NCBI GenBank assembly: GCA_021399445.1
Contig: JAJTUQ010000002.1
Location: 6,510,001-6,574,000 of the forward strand
Length of the DNA stretch: 64,000 bases
Source of the DNA: Xylogone sp. PMI_703
Lineage: Eukaryota > Ascomycota > Leotiomycetes
Reading direction: 5' to 3'
Below the pieces are notes generated by a model that worked only from the letters and a program-made list of their open reading frames with translations, did not search any database and was not told where the DNA came from. Below, one piece after another: positions 21,000 to 34,089 of the stretch. The translations under genes and the position numbers were made by a program. Position 1 is the stretch's first letter; each line of letters begins with the position of its first letter.

Positions 21000-23900
21000 T
21001 CATAAGGTAACGCCTTCGAGTAGCAAGACTTTGGACTTATCGTTTAGAAATTTAGCACGGTGCTGCGTGATCTCCGAGGCGATTGTCTCAAAATCTCGGG
21101 TATTGTTTACTCGCATCTGGAGAAGAACTTCTTTCAAACCCATGACATAGTTTGATCGTTGCTCTCCAGTGAACTCGTCGGGAGATCCAAGGTCCGTAAG
21201 AATAGCATCATCTAGATTTCAGTCAGCTCAAGGGACAGAGGGGTTGGAAGGAGGTGAGCTCAGATATATGCTGGCTATAAGTAACCGACGCACCAGGGAG
21301 CCCCATATCTCTGAAATGCTGAAGCTCGCATGTAGAATCGTTACATATTCCCCCTGCTAGTTCATAACGACATAATGGCTTATTGAGATCAATCTTATGG
21401 CTATACGTGAGGGATCGGAAGCCACCGTCGATTTGCTTCCTGAATTCAGGGTGGAATCGGAATGCTCGAAAATATCTTAACGGACTCATATAAGGGGTAA
21501 AAAAATCATTGGCAATAATGGGCTCTTCTGGTGGTCCCTAAAATCTCATCAGCTCACTATTCAGTAGTACACTGTAACCAATTCTCATACCTTAATTGAT
21601 GATGGTACGCCTCTGTTCTCTGTCGGGAGCGGCTCTGTTAGGCTAACTTCACTTATCTCATCAGTATCCAAAACCTCAGTTGGAGGATTTCCGGAATGAT
21701 GGCCTTCTTCATGTTGTTGATTTACAGAGTTGGGGGGTTCAGGGGTAAAAGGAGGAGAAAGAGGGGATGAGCTATCCGAAGCGCCATCATCAGAGGTAGC
21801 TTCAGGAGGCTCATATATATCAGACCCAGCATCTGGGATATCGGGTGTCTCGTCTTCTGCTGAAACCGAAGCCACTGGGCTTTCAATACCAGTTTCCATT
21901 TCGGGACCCGTAGAAAAGGATTCAGGTTCGTACACATCTTCCATATCTACATCTGACTCCCCTGTACTCTGCGATGCAGCTTCTGTTTGTACATGTGATT
22001 GCTCTACTGTCTCCGGAGCCAAGCTTTCGGTGAAGTGTCCGTTGGAGGAGTTATGCATGGCTCTTTGACTCGCTTCGCTCGATGCTGTACTAACATCCGC
22101 GGCTGCGTCCGAGGCCGGAGAGGGAGCATTTGAAAGGAGAGGGACAATAATCTCTGCAGCGTGAGAGCTACTATTTGGGCTTGAAACGCCTGCCTGAGAA
22201 TCTGCCTCTGGAGTTATCGCCTGCAACGATTTATCTTGAGTCGCTGGTGCAGTAGTATTGAAACTATCATTGCTCGTATCGGGGGTGACTGTAGAAGCTG
22301 GGAGAGAAATGTCTATCGAGTAAGTTACCTCAATACTGCGCAGATCCGCAAGAGTCTCAGTGAAAAATGACGGCTCACTGATTCTGGCATCTTTACTCAG
22401 AGAGTGATGGATCACTTACCTATTGGGCTGTCATCCCCTTTTTCAATTGACGCAAGCTTATCCTTTTGTACCTGAAGCTGTTCCTCTGCCTCTTCACCTA
22501 AGCGCTCCATTTCTTCCGCTAGACGGCGCTTTTCTTCAAGACTCTTTTGCACAGCAGCTTCAATTGCCGCCATTTCGGCTCTCAGCTGCTCCAAGCGTAA
22601 CTGGTTCTGCTCTACTTCTGCATCTACAAGAGGGAGATCAGATGCTAGCTTCGCTCGACGAAGCCGTCTGCGCTCGGTGTTGTCTCCTTTTACATCCGCA
22701 GTCGTCTGAGCTTCCACCGCTCGAATATCAGCAAGCTTCTGCCGGTCAAAACTCGCCTTCTCTTCAGCACGATTAATCAATCGTTCAATCTGTTTCGAAG
22801 CTTCTAGTTTACCCGCAATGTTGACGTTACTGGCATCGGTTGTGCTGGGAGTAGGCGTATTAGTGCCACTTGAATTTTGTTTGGCCTTCTTCCGCTTTTC
22901 GGCCTCGGCTATCTTTCTTTTCATCTCTTCAATTTCCTTCTCTTTACGTTGGAGATCTTGAGGATTGCCAATAATAGCCTTTGTTGTAGTCTGAGTTAAT
23001 GGTGGTGTAGCCTTTGTTGATGTTGGAGGCGTGTAAGGCTTACGTGATGGGAAATCAGTAAGAGGAGGATACTTTTGAAGATTGCTATTTCTCGGATCGC
23101 CCGTAGCCTTTGTTCCGTGATTTGGAGAGTCCTGGTCGATTTGCGAATCAATCTCCATCGCAACATCTTCATCTTCATCAGCTTCATCTTCGCTCACATC
23201 AATGACTAGCGGCCGATCGTCCCGGGAATGTCCGAAAGGTTTCTTGGGAGTCACTGATGCAGACGATGCGTCGAAGTCGGCGGCAACAGGTCGCTTACGC
23301 GGAACATGTTGAGTTACAGAGTTGACGCTACTTGAAATGTTTGACGCTAAGAAGAGACCTGGAATCATTGGCGTTTGCTGTTGTTGCACAGTCATTGTTG
23401 GTTGGATTGATGGAGTTCGCGATGGTGGAGCAGAATTTTGCTTGGGAAACAATCTAGATGCGGATTGCTTTGGAGAAATAGGTACCACCGCAGCAGAACT
23501 TGCACTGATGGGATCAGATGCACCTTTTTCATTTGCTTCTTCTGCACTTGTTGGTGACTTCAGAGTGATCTTTGCTGCGGTTTTCTGGGCTCGTTCTTCC
23601 CGGGACTTACGCAAGGCCTCCATTTTCATCTTAAGCAGTGTCTCCTTGTCAGATGACGTGCTTGATTTTGCCGCAGTAGGTGGAAGGGAAACTGGAGCTT
23701 GAATGACAGGTTCTTTCGCTGGCGGTTGTTTATTTGACTTTTCCGCTAAAAGACGAGCAATTCGATCTTTCCGCTCTTCACGCTTATCGGTAGCAGCACT
23801 ATTTTGCTGAGACATAATTCCCTTCCCATCTACGGTATTTGTAGGAGCTGAAGAAACGGTGCCACCCTTTGAAGCTGCTGTCGCATGGGACGAGGGTCCA

Positions 23901-25033
23901 GGAGAGAGATTTTGTCTCCTATTACTGTGAAGTTGAAGGTCTGGTTGTGGTGGTGCACTAGTTGATTTTGAGGAATTACTATCCATCCCAAGTTCGTTGA
24001 ATAACTGCCTAATGATAGTTTCGTCAAATCCTTCATCAATATAGGTTTGATATCGGACTTCCAAGGGTAGCAGGTTCAGAATGGCTCCCTGTGCTCTCTT
24101 TCGCGCCTCAGCTAAGCTCTTGTAGGGTGGTTTTTGATCGGAATATTCTGGAGAACGTCTTTGAGCAGCGTTGTTCTGGGCTGTTTTAGGCTCGTCTGGA
24201 AGATATACAGCTTCTCTGACAGTCTCCGATCTATCATTTTGTGATAGCGCGTGCTGCGACCAAGTCTGCTGTGGAGGATCTTTATCGGTGCCGTTAATAG
24301 AGTGGTGGGGATTACCAGGCATTGATGAGTTGTACTGTTGATCTAAACTCCCGCTCTGTCCTATATCCCTCGGTGGAGAGTAAGATTCCGATCGGTTTTG
24401 CCTGGTTTGAGGGAACTCCCGAGTATGATATTCATTTGCTTGGCCAACGTAAGCCTGGTTCCTAGATATATCTCAGGGAGACTTACCTGTGGCTGAATAT
24501 TGTTCAGACTGATACCTCGGAGCACTTTCATAGGGTATGGAGCTCCCTGTGCCTGGGTACGCCACCGTACTTGTCTGCTGTTGATGCATCGCAAATGGTG
24601 GTTGAGTTCTAATGGAACGATCCTCGAACTCCCCTTCACTTATTTCACCCTCCTCTGCTGCCTTTGTTGGGACATTGTGCTGGTTGTAACTATGAGCAGA
24701 TGGAGGCTGGGCGTATGGAATTGTTTGCTGAGCTTCTGCATAGCTCGGATATCGAAGATCGTGTCGAGGATAAATATTTGGTGGGGGAACCACTTCTTGA
24801 TTCCAGTTTTGAAAGACTGGCTGTTGGGGTAGTCCAGGTTGCACAGCTACAGTATTATACATGGGGATCGTCTGGTTATATCCATATGTAGGTGGGTTAG
24901 GGGGAGGTGGAAATTGGCTTCTCATTTGGTGCTCATCTCGTTGCAAATATTGACCCCGATAGTTAGGCGCGTAAGGAGGATTAGGTTGGCCAAAGCCAGT
25001 GCCGAATGACGGCGTTGGAGGATAATCGGACAT
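21000..25033 (-). CDS. Red1/ZFC3H1-type zinc-finger scaffold of nuclear RNA decay
   Basis: Five exons are proposed: 25033-24487, 24438-22420, 22312-21591, 21537-21294 and 21211-21000, 1247 residues. The last two carry the decisive feature, a CX8CX4CX3H finger (CRYELAGGIC...C..QHF, about 1152-1170) of the zf-C3H1 family found in fission-yeast Red1 and human ZFC3H1. These scaffolds join the Mtl1/MTR4 helicase to poly(A)-binding and exosome factors and target unstable nuclear RNAs. Supporting text includes EEGEISEGEFED near residue 135, the acidic DRPLVIDVSEDEADEDED, and two coiled coils (KEKEIEEMKRKIAEAEKRKKA and a segment before the third exon). The rest is disordered and Ser/Pro/Gln-rich. The first intron is uncertain: a 48-base intron with AAG acceptor (used here) or one ending at ATATAG near 24361 both keep phase. 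The other three introns have good donors, phases and protein sense. Confidence 0.82.
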
Positions 25034-25624
25034 GATGATATACTTCGAAGGTGCCGTGCATTATTCCTCGAGGTACATCAGGGTTAGGATACTTGAAGAC
25101 TATTTCAAGAGTCTAGCAAGCATATTGGAATAAAATGACGAAGTTGCTATTAGGAGTAGGGTAATCTCGCAATCAAAGATGAAGAAACAACCTATAGAGT
25201 AAACTAGAGATGCGATGCGAAAGTTTCGCACGAAAATAGTTCGCACAGGCAAGTGACAATTTGATCTGTGAAGCTCGAGATATGTTCTAGGACGCGCCGG
25301 TGCCACCTACTAAATTTTTTCACGTGATGATAACCTTAGCGCCACCATGTTAGCATTGTTTACATTGGAGATTCTAACCACTCATATCGCACGCGTGGAG
25401 ACAACACAAGCTCAGCACCAAAATACAACCAACAACTTCCTTCCTTCTATGCAATCACTCATTCTATAGGCGTTTACTGGGTTTAATCCTATATCATTTC
25501 AAATACTGTACGATTTAGAATTCAGCAATCCTAGACTGTACGACAAATGACCACAACACACGGCTTAATGTTATCTACAAGGCATTGAACCTCCTAGCAA
25601 CCGTCTTTCTCTCAGCCTTTCATA
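25034..25624. promoter_or_regulatory. shared divergent promoter of the Red1-type and myosin II genes
   Basis: About 590 bases separate the two start codons on opposite strands. The region is AT-rich without obvious TATA boxes. A CACGTG-like word (TTTCACGTGATGA) lies at about 25318. Both genes are housekeeping in type, so a bidirectional promoter is likely, but I see no direct proof. Confidence 0.5.
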
Positions 25625-28600
25625 ATGGCGTCAATTCAGTCTCAAAGGAGGAACAACCCTTTTATAAGGGCTGCCTCTCAGTCTCCTGGCCCCCCAGAAC
25701 TTAACGGACGGCCGAAGTCAATGATATTTCCTTCGTCATTATCTGGCTCTCAAAGTCTTGTTCACTCACGACGCCAATCATACTCTTCTCTGGCAGGAAG
25801 TACGATTGACGATCGGCCTGCATTTCACGACCGGAGAAACTCGAAGAGTGTTGCATCTGGTTCAATTACGTTTGCCCCATCTTTTATTAATTCCGAAGAG
25901 ATGAAGTCCGGAGCAGAGCCAATCCGGGGAATTGAGGGAGAGAATGATTTCTCGGGGAAACGGTATGTATGGTTGAAAGATCCACAAACGGCCTTTGTGC
26001 GAGGTTGGATTGTAGAAGATTTAGAAGATAACCGGATACTCGTTCAATGCGATGACGGTAGTGTAAGTATTCATAAGTGGAAGTACATGTATCATAAAGG
26101 CTAACTCTTTGTGAAGCAACGAGAAGTAAATGCGGATAGTGTTGATAAAGTCAACCCCGCGAAGTTTGATAAGGCAGATGATATGGCAGAGCTTACGCAC
26201 TTGAATGAAGCCTCGGTGGTGCACAATCTTCATATGAGATACCAGGCCGATCTGATATACACATATTCAGGACTGTTCTTAGTTGCGATAAATCCATACT
26301 GCCCGCTGCCGATATATACAAATGAGTATATCAACATGTATAAAGGTCAAAGTAGAGAAGAGACGAAGCCTCATATCTTTGCTATGGCCGATGCAGCCTT
26401 TCGGAATCTGGTTGATGGCGGAGAAAACCAGAGCATTTTAGTTACTGGAGAATCCGGTGCTGGAAAGACGGAAAACACGAAGAAAGTTATCCAGTATCTT
26501 GCTGCGGTGGCACATGCCGAATCACCAATTAAGAATAGGGGGCAACAGCAATCAAATCTTTCCATGCAGATCCTTCGAGCTAATCCTATTCTTGAGGCAT
26601 TCGGAAATGCGCAGACTGTACGCAATAACAATTCCTCTCGATTTGGAAAATTCATTCGGATCGAGTTCACACGTAATGGAACGATTGCGGGTGCCTCCAT
26701 CGACTGGTATTTATTTGAAAAATCTCGAGTTGTCCGACTGAATGCTCAGGAAAGAAACTATCACATATTTTATCAGTTTCTGAAGGGCGCCGATAGTAAA
26801 TTGAAGCAAGAGCTTTTAATCGGCGACTATGGCGTGGAGGATTTTGCATACACGAGAGATGGTAATGACACCATTACTGGCGTGTCAGATCGAGAAGAGT
26901 GGAACTCTCTGATTGAGGCCTTCAATATAATGGGTTTCTCGAATGCTGAGCAGTTTTCTATCCTCAAAATGGTGGCTGCAGTGCTTCTTTTTGGTAATAT
27001 TAGTGTTATGAAAGAAAGCAGAATGGCCGATCAGGCTTCTCTAACGCCAGCTGCACGGAAAGTCGCTGAAAGGTTGTGCTTATTACTCGGCATTCCAGTT
27101 GATGCCTTTCTTAGGGGCCTTCTTCATCCAAAAGTGAAAGCTGGGAGGGAATGGGTAGAAAAAGTCCAAACCCCTGAACAAGTCAAGCTCACCATAGACT
27201 CACTTGCCAAGGGTTTATATGAGCGGAGTTTTGGGGATTTGGTGAACAGAATCAATCGCCAACTTGATCGAACTGGTATGGGTTTGGATGATTCCCATTT
27301 TATTGGAGTTCTTGATATTGCCGGATTCGAAATTTTCGAAGAGAATAGTTTCGAGCAGCTATGCATCAACTACACAAACGAAAAACTTCAACAATTCTTC
27401 AATCACCACATGTTTGTTCTCGAGCAAGAGGAGTACGCAAGAGAACAGATCGAATGGAAATTCATCGATTTTGGACATGACCTCCAACCTACGATTGATC
27501 TTATTGAACTTTCCAATCCTATTGGTATCTTCTCTTGTCTAGATGAAGATTGCGTGATGCCAAAAGCAACTGATAAATCTTTTACCGAAAAATTAAACTC
27601 CTTATGGGATAAGAAATCAACAAAATATCGACCTTCTCGATTGGGCCAGGGCTTTATGTTAACCCACTATGCTGCAGAAGTAGAATATTCTACTGAAGGA
27701 TGGTTGGAGAAAAACAAGGATCCATTGAATGATAATGTTACTAGATTGCTTGCCGCATCTTCTGACGAACATGTCGCAAATTTGTTTGCGGACTGTGCAG
27801 ATGGAGAAGATGAGAGCGGCGCTATGAGAAGTAGGGTAAAGAAAGGACTCTTCCGAACAGTGGCTCAGAGACATAAGGAGCAGCTGGCTAATCTAATGGT
27901 TGAATTACATTCGACACATCCTCATTTCGTTCGCTGCATTATTCCCAATCACAAAAAGCGTCCGAAGCAACTCTCCGCACCGCTTGTGCTGGATCAATTG
28001 CGCTGCAATGGTGTCCTTGAGGGCATCAGAATCGCACGAACCGGGTTTCCGAACAGACTATCCTTCGCTCAGTTTCGACAGAGATACGAGGTCTTATGTC
28101 GCAATATGCCAAACGGCTATCTGGATGGACAATCTGCGGCTACAATCATGCTCGAGAAACTCGGATTGGATAAAGCGTTGTATCGTGTAGGAATCACAAA
28201 GGTATTCTTTCGGGCGGGCGTACTGGCCGAGTTAGAAGAGCAAAGAGATACTTTAATAAGAGAAATAATGTCTCGATTCCAGTCAATCGCTCGTGGTTTT
28301 ATCCAACGACGTCTTGCTCATAAACGTTTGTATAGAGCGGAAGCGACGAGAATCATTCAGCGCAATTTTCAGGTGTATCTTGAATTACGGCAAAATCCCT
28401 GGTGGCGATTACTAGCAGGAATGAAGCCGCTCCTTGGTACGACGAGAACCAATCTCGAAGTCAAAAAAAGAGATGAGATGATTCAAAAACTGAACGAAAA
28501 AATGAAACAAGAGATGTCTGAACGACAGAAACTAGACGAGGAGCGCCGGAACACTCATTTGGAAATGCAAAAGATACAGCAGACTCTGGAAAGCGAACGG

Positions 28601-31600
28601 GCTCTCGCACTTGACAAAGAAGAGATATTCAAGCGACTGCAACTTCGAGAAGCTGAACTTAGTGACAAGCTTGCCGGGGCCTTGGAAGATCAGGAGAAAC
28701 TTGAGGACCAGTTAGATGACCTCCTTGAAGCGAAGAAACGAGCGGAGCAGCAAGCCGAGGAATATCGTTCGCAATTGGAGCAAGCTGGAGTTATAGTTTC
28801 AAAATTAGAGCAAGAGAAGCGCGAGCTATTGGAAAAGCTTGCGGGTCTAGATAAGCAGCTTGCTGTGCTTCTTGAAAGTCAATCTGAACGAAGCGCCAAC
28901 GAGTCACGCTTGTCACAGGAACTTAAGATGCTTCAAAGCCAAATGAGTCTAAAGGATCGTAAAGTTCAAGATCTCGAAAGCAAGCTCTTGAAATTTGATC
29001 AAGATCTGGACATCAAACTAGCAAATACAACAAAAGAACTACAGGCTAGTCGAGTGAGAGAGAAGACCCTAGGAAATGAAAACCGGGAGCTTGTCCAACG
29101 ACTCACAGAACTCTCAGCTACATCCACCGGATATGAAGACCTTGTTCGGCGAAAAGAAGGCGAACTAGTAGTCCTACGTGCAGACAATCGAAAATACGAG
29201 GACGAACAGAGGCGCTTCGATGCCGAGAAGAAAACTCTTGTATCTGAAAAGGAGAACGTCATGAACCGGCTACGCGAAGTTCAAGCTGAAATGTATGCCA
29301 TGCAGTCTCAAAAAGCGCAGTTAGAGCGTGAAGCCGCGGATGCAAGGAAGCTTCTGGATGAAAGACTTACGGAGGATGCTCAAGCAGGACAAAACCGAAA
29401 GATGCTTGAAGCACAAATTGCAGATCTCAAGGAGCAGTTATCTTCAGTACAGATGGAACTCAGTAAAGAACGACAATCTCGAGATGACGTTCAGCTACTT
29501 GCTGAACATAAATTCCATGAGCTTTCAGAGAAATTTAGAGAAGTCAATGAAGCTAAAATCATCATTGAAAAGGAAATGTATGTTCAGCAAGATACATTGA
29601 GGCGAGCAATCGAAGCCAGGACGACGGCTGAGAGAGAGCGTAACGAGGCACGTAATGAGATCAGAAAGCTTAGGGAAGCGAAATCTGCTGCGGAAGAAGC
29701 AAGAGTTCAGGCAGAGATTGCAGGTCATCAAGCCGCATCAAGACTCGCACGAGACCGCGAGGCTAGTTTATTGAAAGATCTTCAAGCGGAGCAAGAACGG
29801 TTGAGATGGTTCGAGGGAGAATGCACTCGTCTAAATCAACAAGTGGAAGAGTTGAACAAAATGATCCTCGAGTCTGGAGAATTCGGCCTTAAGAACGATC
29901 AAGAAAAAGAACGGTTGGAACGCGAACTACATACTGTGAAGAGTCGTCTCACAGCTTCAGAGAATGATAATCGCGCGCTTCTGAACAAATTACAACAGAA
30001 AGGTCTAGAAATTGCCCGGTCTACGTCGAAGGCATCCGAGAGCGCTCGTGCACAAGTCTTGGCTATCAAAAGAGAAAAGGCTAAAATAGAGGAGCAAAAC
30101 CAGAAGCTTAACAAGCAATTGGGTGATGTACAATTGATGGTGCAATCTCTAGAAAAGCAGAAGGAAAAGCTTCAGTTGAGCGTTGAAGATCTTACTCACG
30201 AAGTCGCCCGTGAAGCCAAGACGAGTAGAAATGCTGAAAAGGCTTCATCTGCAATTACAACGCAGCTGACGGAGACAAATCGCAAACTAGAAGATGAACG
30301 ACAACTTCGAACCCAGGCGCAAGCACTCAACCGCCAATTACATTCTATAATTGAAACCCGGGACAAAGATCTGTTGAAGCTGCTAAATGCAAACTCGAAG
30401 GAGACGATGCCACAGTTTGATAACAATGATGAAAAGGCTACTAATAAAGAGCCTTCAGAGTCTTCTAATGTTGTTTTTGGCCTTGCCCAGAAAATTGCTG
30501 AGCTCCACGAGAATCTCCGCATCCAATCTGCTGGACGTTCCAACGCTGAAGCTCAACTTGTGGAGCTGCGTCGAAGATATGAAGAAGATTTTGGCGAAGA
30601 GACCGAGCATGCCTCACCAAGTCGTCCTAGATTGGAAGAGATTAATCCTAATCAAGCACCGTTCAATCAATCTCCTCGCCATCTTCGGGATAAACTCAAT
30701 GGTCGACCACGATCCAATCTATCTACTCCTACCCGCCACCACCCTGGCATTGGGCTTGAGGCCCAGGACTCCGCAAGATCTGATCGGACAGCAGACATAC
30801 TAAGCTTCAATAACCGTATGGACCTCAAAGCAGAAGTTGAGGAGCTTCAAAACCAGCTACAGCTGACTCAAATGCAAAATCGTCACCTCCAAAGCCAACT
30901 GGATCGCGCAACTCCAGCGAGAGATATGTGGATGGATGACAGTCCATCTTTGCGTCGCGTCCAGAAATTGGAGCAAGCTAACAGCCGGCTACACGAGATG
31001 TTGGACGATTCCGCCAAGAAAGTATCTGCATTGGAAAAAAGTATCCAAAGCGGTGAGCTATCTCTCCGGGATGTTCAAACTAAGTCACACGAGGAATTAT
31101 TCGAATTGATTAATAACCAAGAAGACACACGTCGGTCACTTCTCCATATTCATAATAGCACTGCGGCGGAGCTAAATGAGACGAAACAACAGCTTGAGAG
31201 TCTGAAACGTATGCGAGCAGGTTTGGAGGTTGAGGTCCGAGATGCAAAATCAGACATGGAAGAAATGGCGCTTGCCAGGGATCAAGAGGCAGCCAGCCGG
31301 AACAAGCTTTTGAAAGAAATTGCGGATCTTCAAATACGTTTTGATGCTGAATCATCTAAACTGGTAGATGTCACATCAAGCCTCTCATTATATAAGAGTC
31401 GGGCGGATGAATACTTTAGCAAGCTCGAACAAGCTGAAATAGCTGTGCTGAAGGCAACAAGAGCAGAGCAATTTGCAAGGCAGCAGGCGAGAGAAGCTGA
31501 AGAGACCTGTGCAGAAATTATGTCCGAAAGAGAACAGAAAGATGGTATGATCGAGGATCTCCAACGACAAAACCAGAGTTTTGAAGAAAGGCTCGAGGAT

Positions 31601-32884
31601 CTTTCCTCGGATTTAGAGAGTGCAGTGCAAGCTAGAAAGAGATTGCAGCACGAGCTTGAGGACTATCGAAGCCAGAGAGAGAGGGATATCGAGGACAAGG
31701 AGTCCAGCATAGAGCAGACGCGCAAGAAATATCAGGCTGAGTTTGCAACTCTCACGAATGAGCTTGACATTGCCCGTGAAGAGAAACTTTTCAAGCAGGC
31801 TGAAGTCACTCGACTACGAGAAGAACTTGATGAGCTTAGATCCAAATGGGATGATGAAGTCATCAATAGTTCAACGTGGTCCAAGGAAAAGGCTCGGATG
31901 GAATCAACATTATCAGATATCACTGCTTCTCGAGATGAAGCAGTAAATGCTCACAACGAAGCTCAAGGGAAGATTGTGTCATTGCTATCTCAAGTCCGAA
32001 ATCTGAGGTCATCCGTAGATGATATTACTGCTGACCGGGATCTGCTCCAACGAGAGAAACGAGGATTAGAAGCGCGATTGGAGGAAGCCAAAGCTGGCTT
32101 GGAAGATTTGGCTCGTGGTGACAATCCTTCATTGAGAAGTGCAGCTGGTATGGATCGGGATATCCTGGAGCTGAAAACTCAAATTGCTCAACAAGAAGAT
32201 ATTGCTTCTGCTGCTGTTGGTAAAATGAGGAGAGCAGAAGCTTTAGCATCCGAAATGCAGAAGGATCTTGTTGCGGAACGGGAAACTACCGCCCAGCTCC
32301 ATAAAGAGAAAGCCGCGCTAGAGAAGTCATTGAAAGAAATTCAAGTGAGAGTTATAGATCTAGAGACCAAAGGTTATTCAAACACAAGCCATGATGTTCG
32401 ATTCTTGCATGGACGTATTCAAGAGGTTAGTAAGCACGCATCATACATGATCAAGCATATGCTAATAAAACGACAGCTCGAGAGCAAACTTGAAGCTCAA
32501 GAAGATGAGCATACTAAATCGCAGCGATCGGTGCGTAATGTCGATCGTACAGTAAAAGATCTTCAGCAACAAATTGACCGAAGAGACAAACAAAACGCGC
32601 AACTACAAGAGGATCTCACTAGATCCCGCGATAAGATCGAGAAGTTGCTCAAGACAATTGATGAGCTTCAGTCAAGTGATTCAACCAATCAACTCTCAGC
32701 ACGACGTGCAGAGAGAGAACTCCGAGAGGAACACGAGAAAGCTCTCCGGTTAGAGCGCGAGCTGGAGACTTATAGGAGAGGTATTCGACCAAATGAATGG
32801 AGCGAAGAGGATGAAGCAGTCAATGTGCCTCAGAGGAAGAGTAGTCTAAACAGACAAGCCAGCATGACTAAGGGATTTTTGTGA
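25625..32884 (+). CDS. class II myosin heavy chain (cytokinetic, MyoB/Myo1-type)
   Basis: Two exons, 25625-26062 and 26117-32884, give 2401 residues. The 54-base intron has GTAAGT, a CTAAC branch word and GTGAAG acceptor. Residues about 105-150 form the SH3-like N-terminal subdomain. The motor follows with the P-loop GESGAGKT (about 256), switch I NNNSSRFGKF (about 317) and switch II DIAGFEIFEENSFEQ (about 545). Two IQ-like stretches for light chains lie near 865-910 (QSIARGFIQRRLAHKR, RIIQRNFQVYLEL). A very long coiled-coil tail follows, broken near 1640-1700 by a Pro-rich hinge (PNQAPFNQSPRHL). The end, QRKSSLNRQASMTKGFL, is a non-helical tailpiece with likely phosphosites. Length and layout match filamentous-fungal myosin II, which builds the contractile ring at septa. 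The first 100 residues are a disordered Ser-rich extension. Confidence 0.97.
26063..26116 (+). other. intron of the myosin II gene
   Basis: A 54-base intron, AGT/GTAAGT...CTAACTCTTTGTGAAG/CAACGA, phase 0. It lies between the SH3-like subdomain and the motor, and its removal joins QCDDGS to QREVNADSVDKVNP, the usual myosin order. Confidence 0.9.
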
Positions 32885-34089
32885 TTTATGAATCTATGAT
32901 AGCACGATTATGCGGCACTTCGGTTGGATGGTCGGAGGGTTGGTACTTGTAGGTACGGCTGAGGAAGGGGGTTCGGTTAACGCTTATGTACAGGAGTTAT
33001 GGGTTATGACCTACGTCACATTCCTGGATCCTATTATTGATGGGATCAGATGAGTTATTATCATACCTTATTAGCCAATGTTTAAATTTAACTTTTATGC
33101 CTCTACTGAAGCATCTTGTACCCTGCATCTTCTTACCATCCCGCTAGGTATCCAGGCCCAAATGTGGAAAACTAAAGACAGAGTCCTACACATAACTGAG
33201 ATATTATCCATATTTGTTTCTGTAGGTGCTCGGTATATTGACGAATAATACAGGCCTGTATTTGTACATTTTCTCGCTTTACCCAAAAAATCCACACACC
33301 ATAACCAACCTGATGTATGTTCTTTGTTTAAATACTGGAGCCTCGAAATTGGCGAAGATGAGGGTTAAAATAAGGTTAAGGTTCCCAATGCATCGTAGCA
33401 TGTAAGTAGCCTTCCACCACGCATGGTAGGCTAGAAGAAAGCTTGTCCTGAATCTACTTTAGATGTTTATGGCTGCCCCTGAATAGAGCATTCAGCTTTG
33501 AGGTATTCCATTTTCCCCTTGATAGTACTACTATTCGCAACTCCTTTCACTGATATATTCCCTGTAAATGTGGCGAGCATGGCTCTGGGGATGGGTTTCT
33601 TTGAATCAGCCATACCCTTTCATGGCATATTTTCCTTTAGATTCAGTGAACAAAGATATAGTTATGCAAGAAAACATTGTATCTTTGATATATACCCTCT
33701 TTATTTCTATTTCAAGTGCCATGATAACTAAATTTAACCTTGTCTATCGAGTGAATCCCGCAGCAGATATTCCCTCTTTCCCATCTGCTGAGGTCTAGAC
33801 CTCCCATTTAGAGAATAAATGCCATTGCTATCTTTTATTCAATTGACTTCAGTAGAGAAGCGAACAATGTTATTCACTATCTTCTTCTATTTGCGTATCT
33901 AGTCTACTTAAGCCAGCAATATCTGAACCGGAGATGGTGAGCTCCTGTTCTGACCATAGTCCCAAGTGACACCCTCTAGCAAGACAAATCTCCTTTTCAA
34001 CTTTCTATCATCTCTGCTAGACAGAGCAAAAGCTATCGATAATATCGCTGGATACGCACTCCAATAGATCGCCCAAGACACAAGGCAAT
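32885..34089. other. intergenic 1.2 kb
   Basis: 3' side of myosin and promoter of the glycosyltransferase gene. I see no gene. A frame at 33498-33731 begins with a hydrophobic run but has no ATG and no conserved text. Confidence 0.5.

Noticed and set aside
33498..33731. Short frame starting with a signal-peptide-like run
   Set aside because: It opens from TTG, has no ATG, and continues into non-protein-like text.
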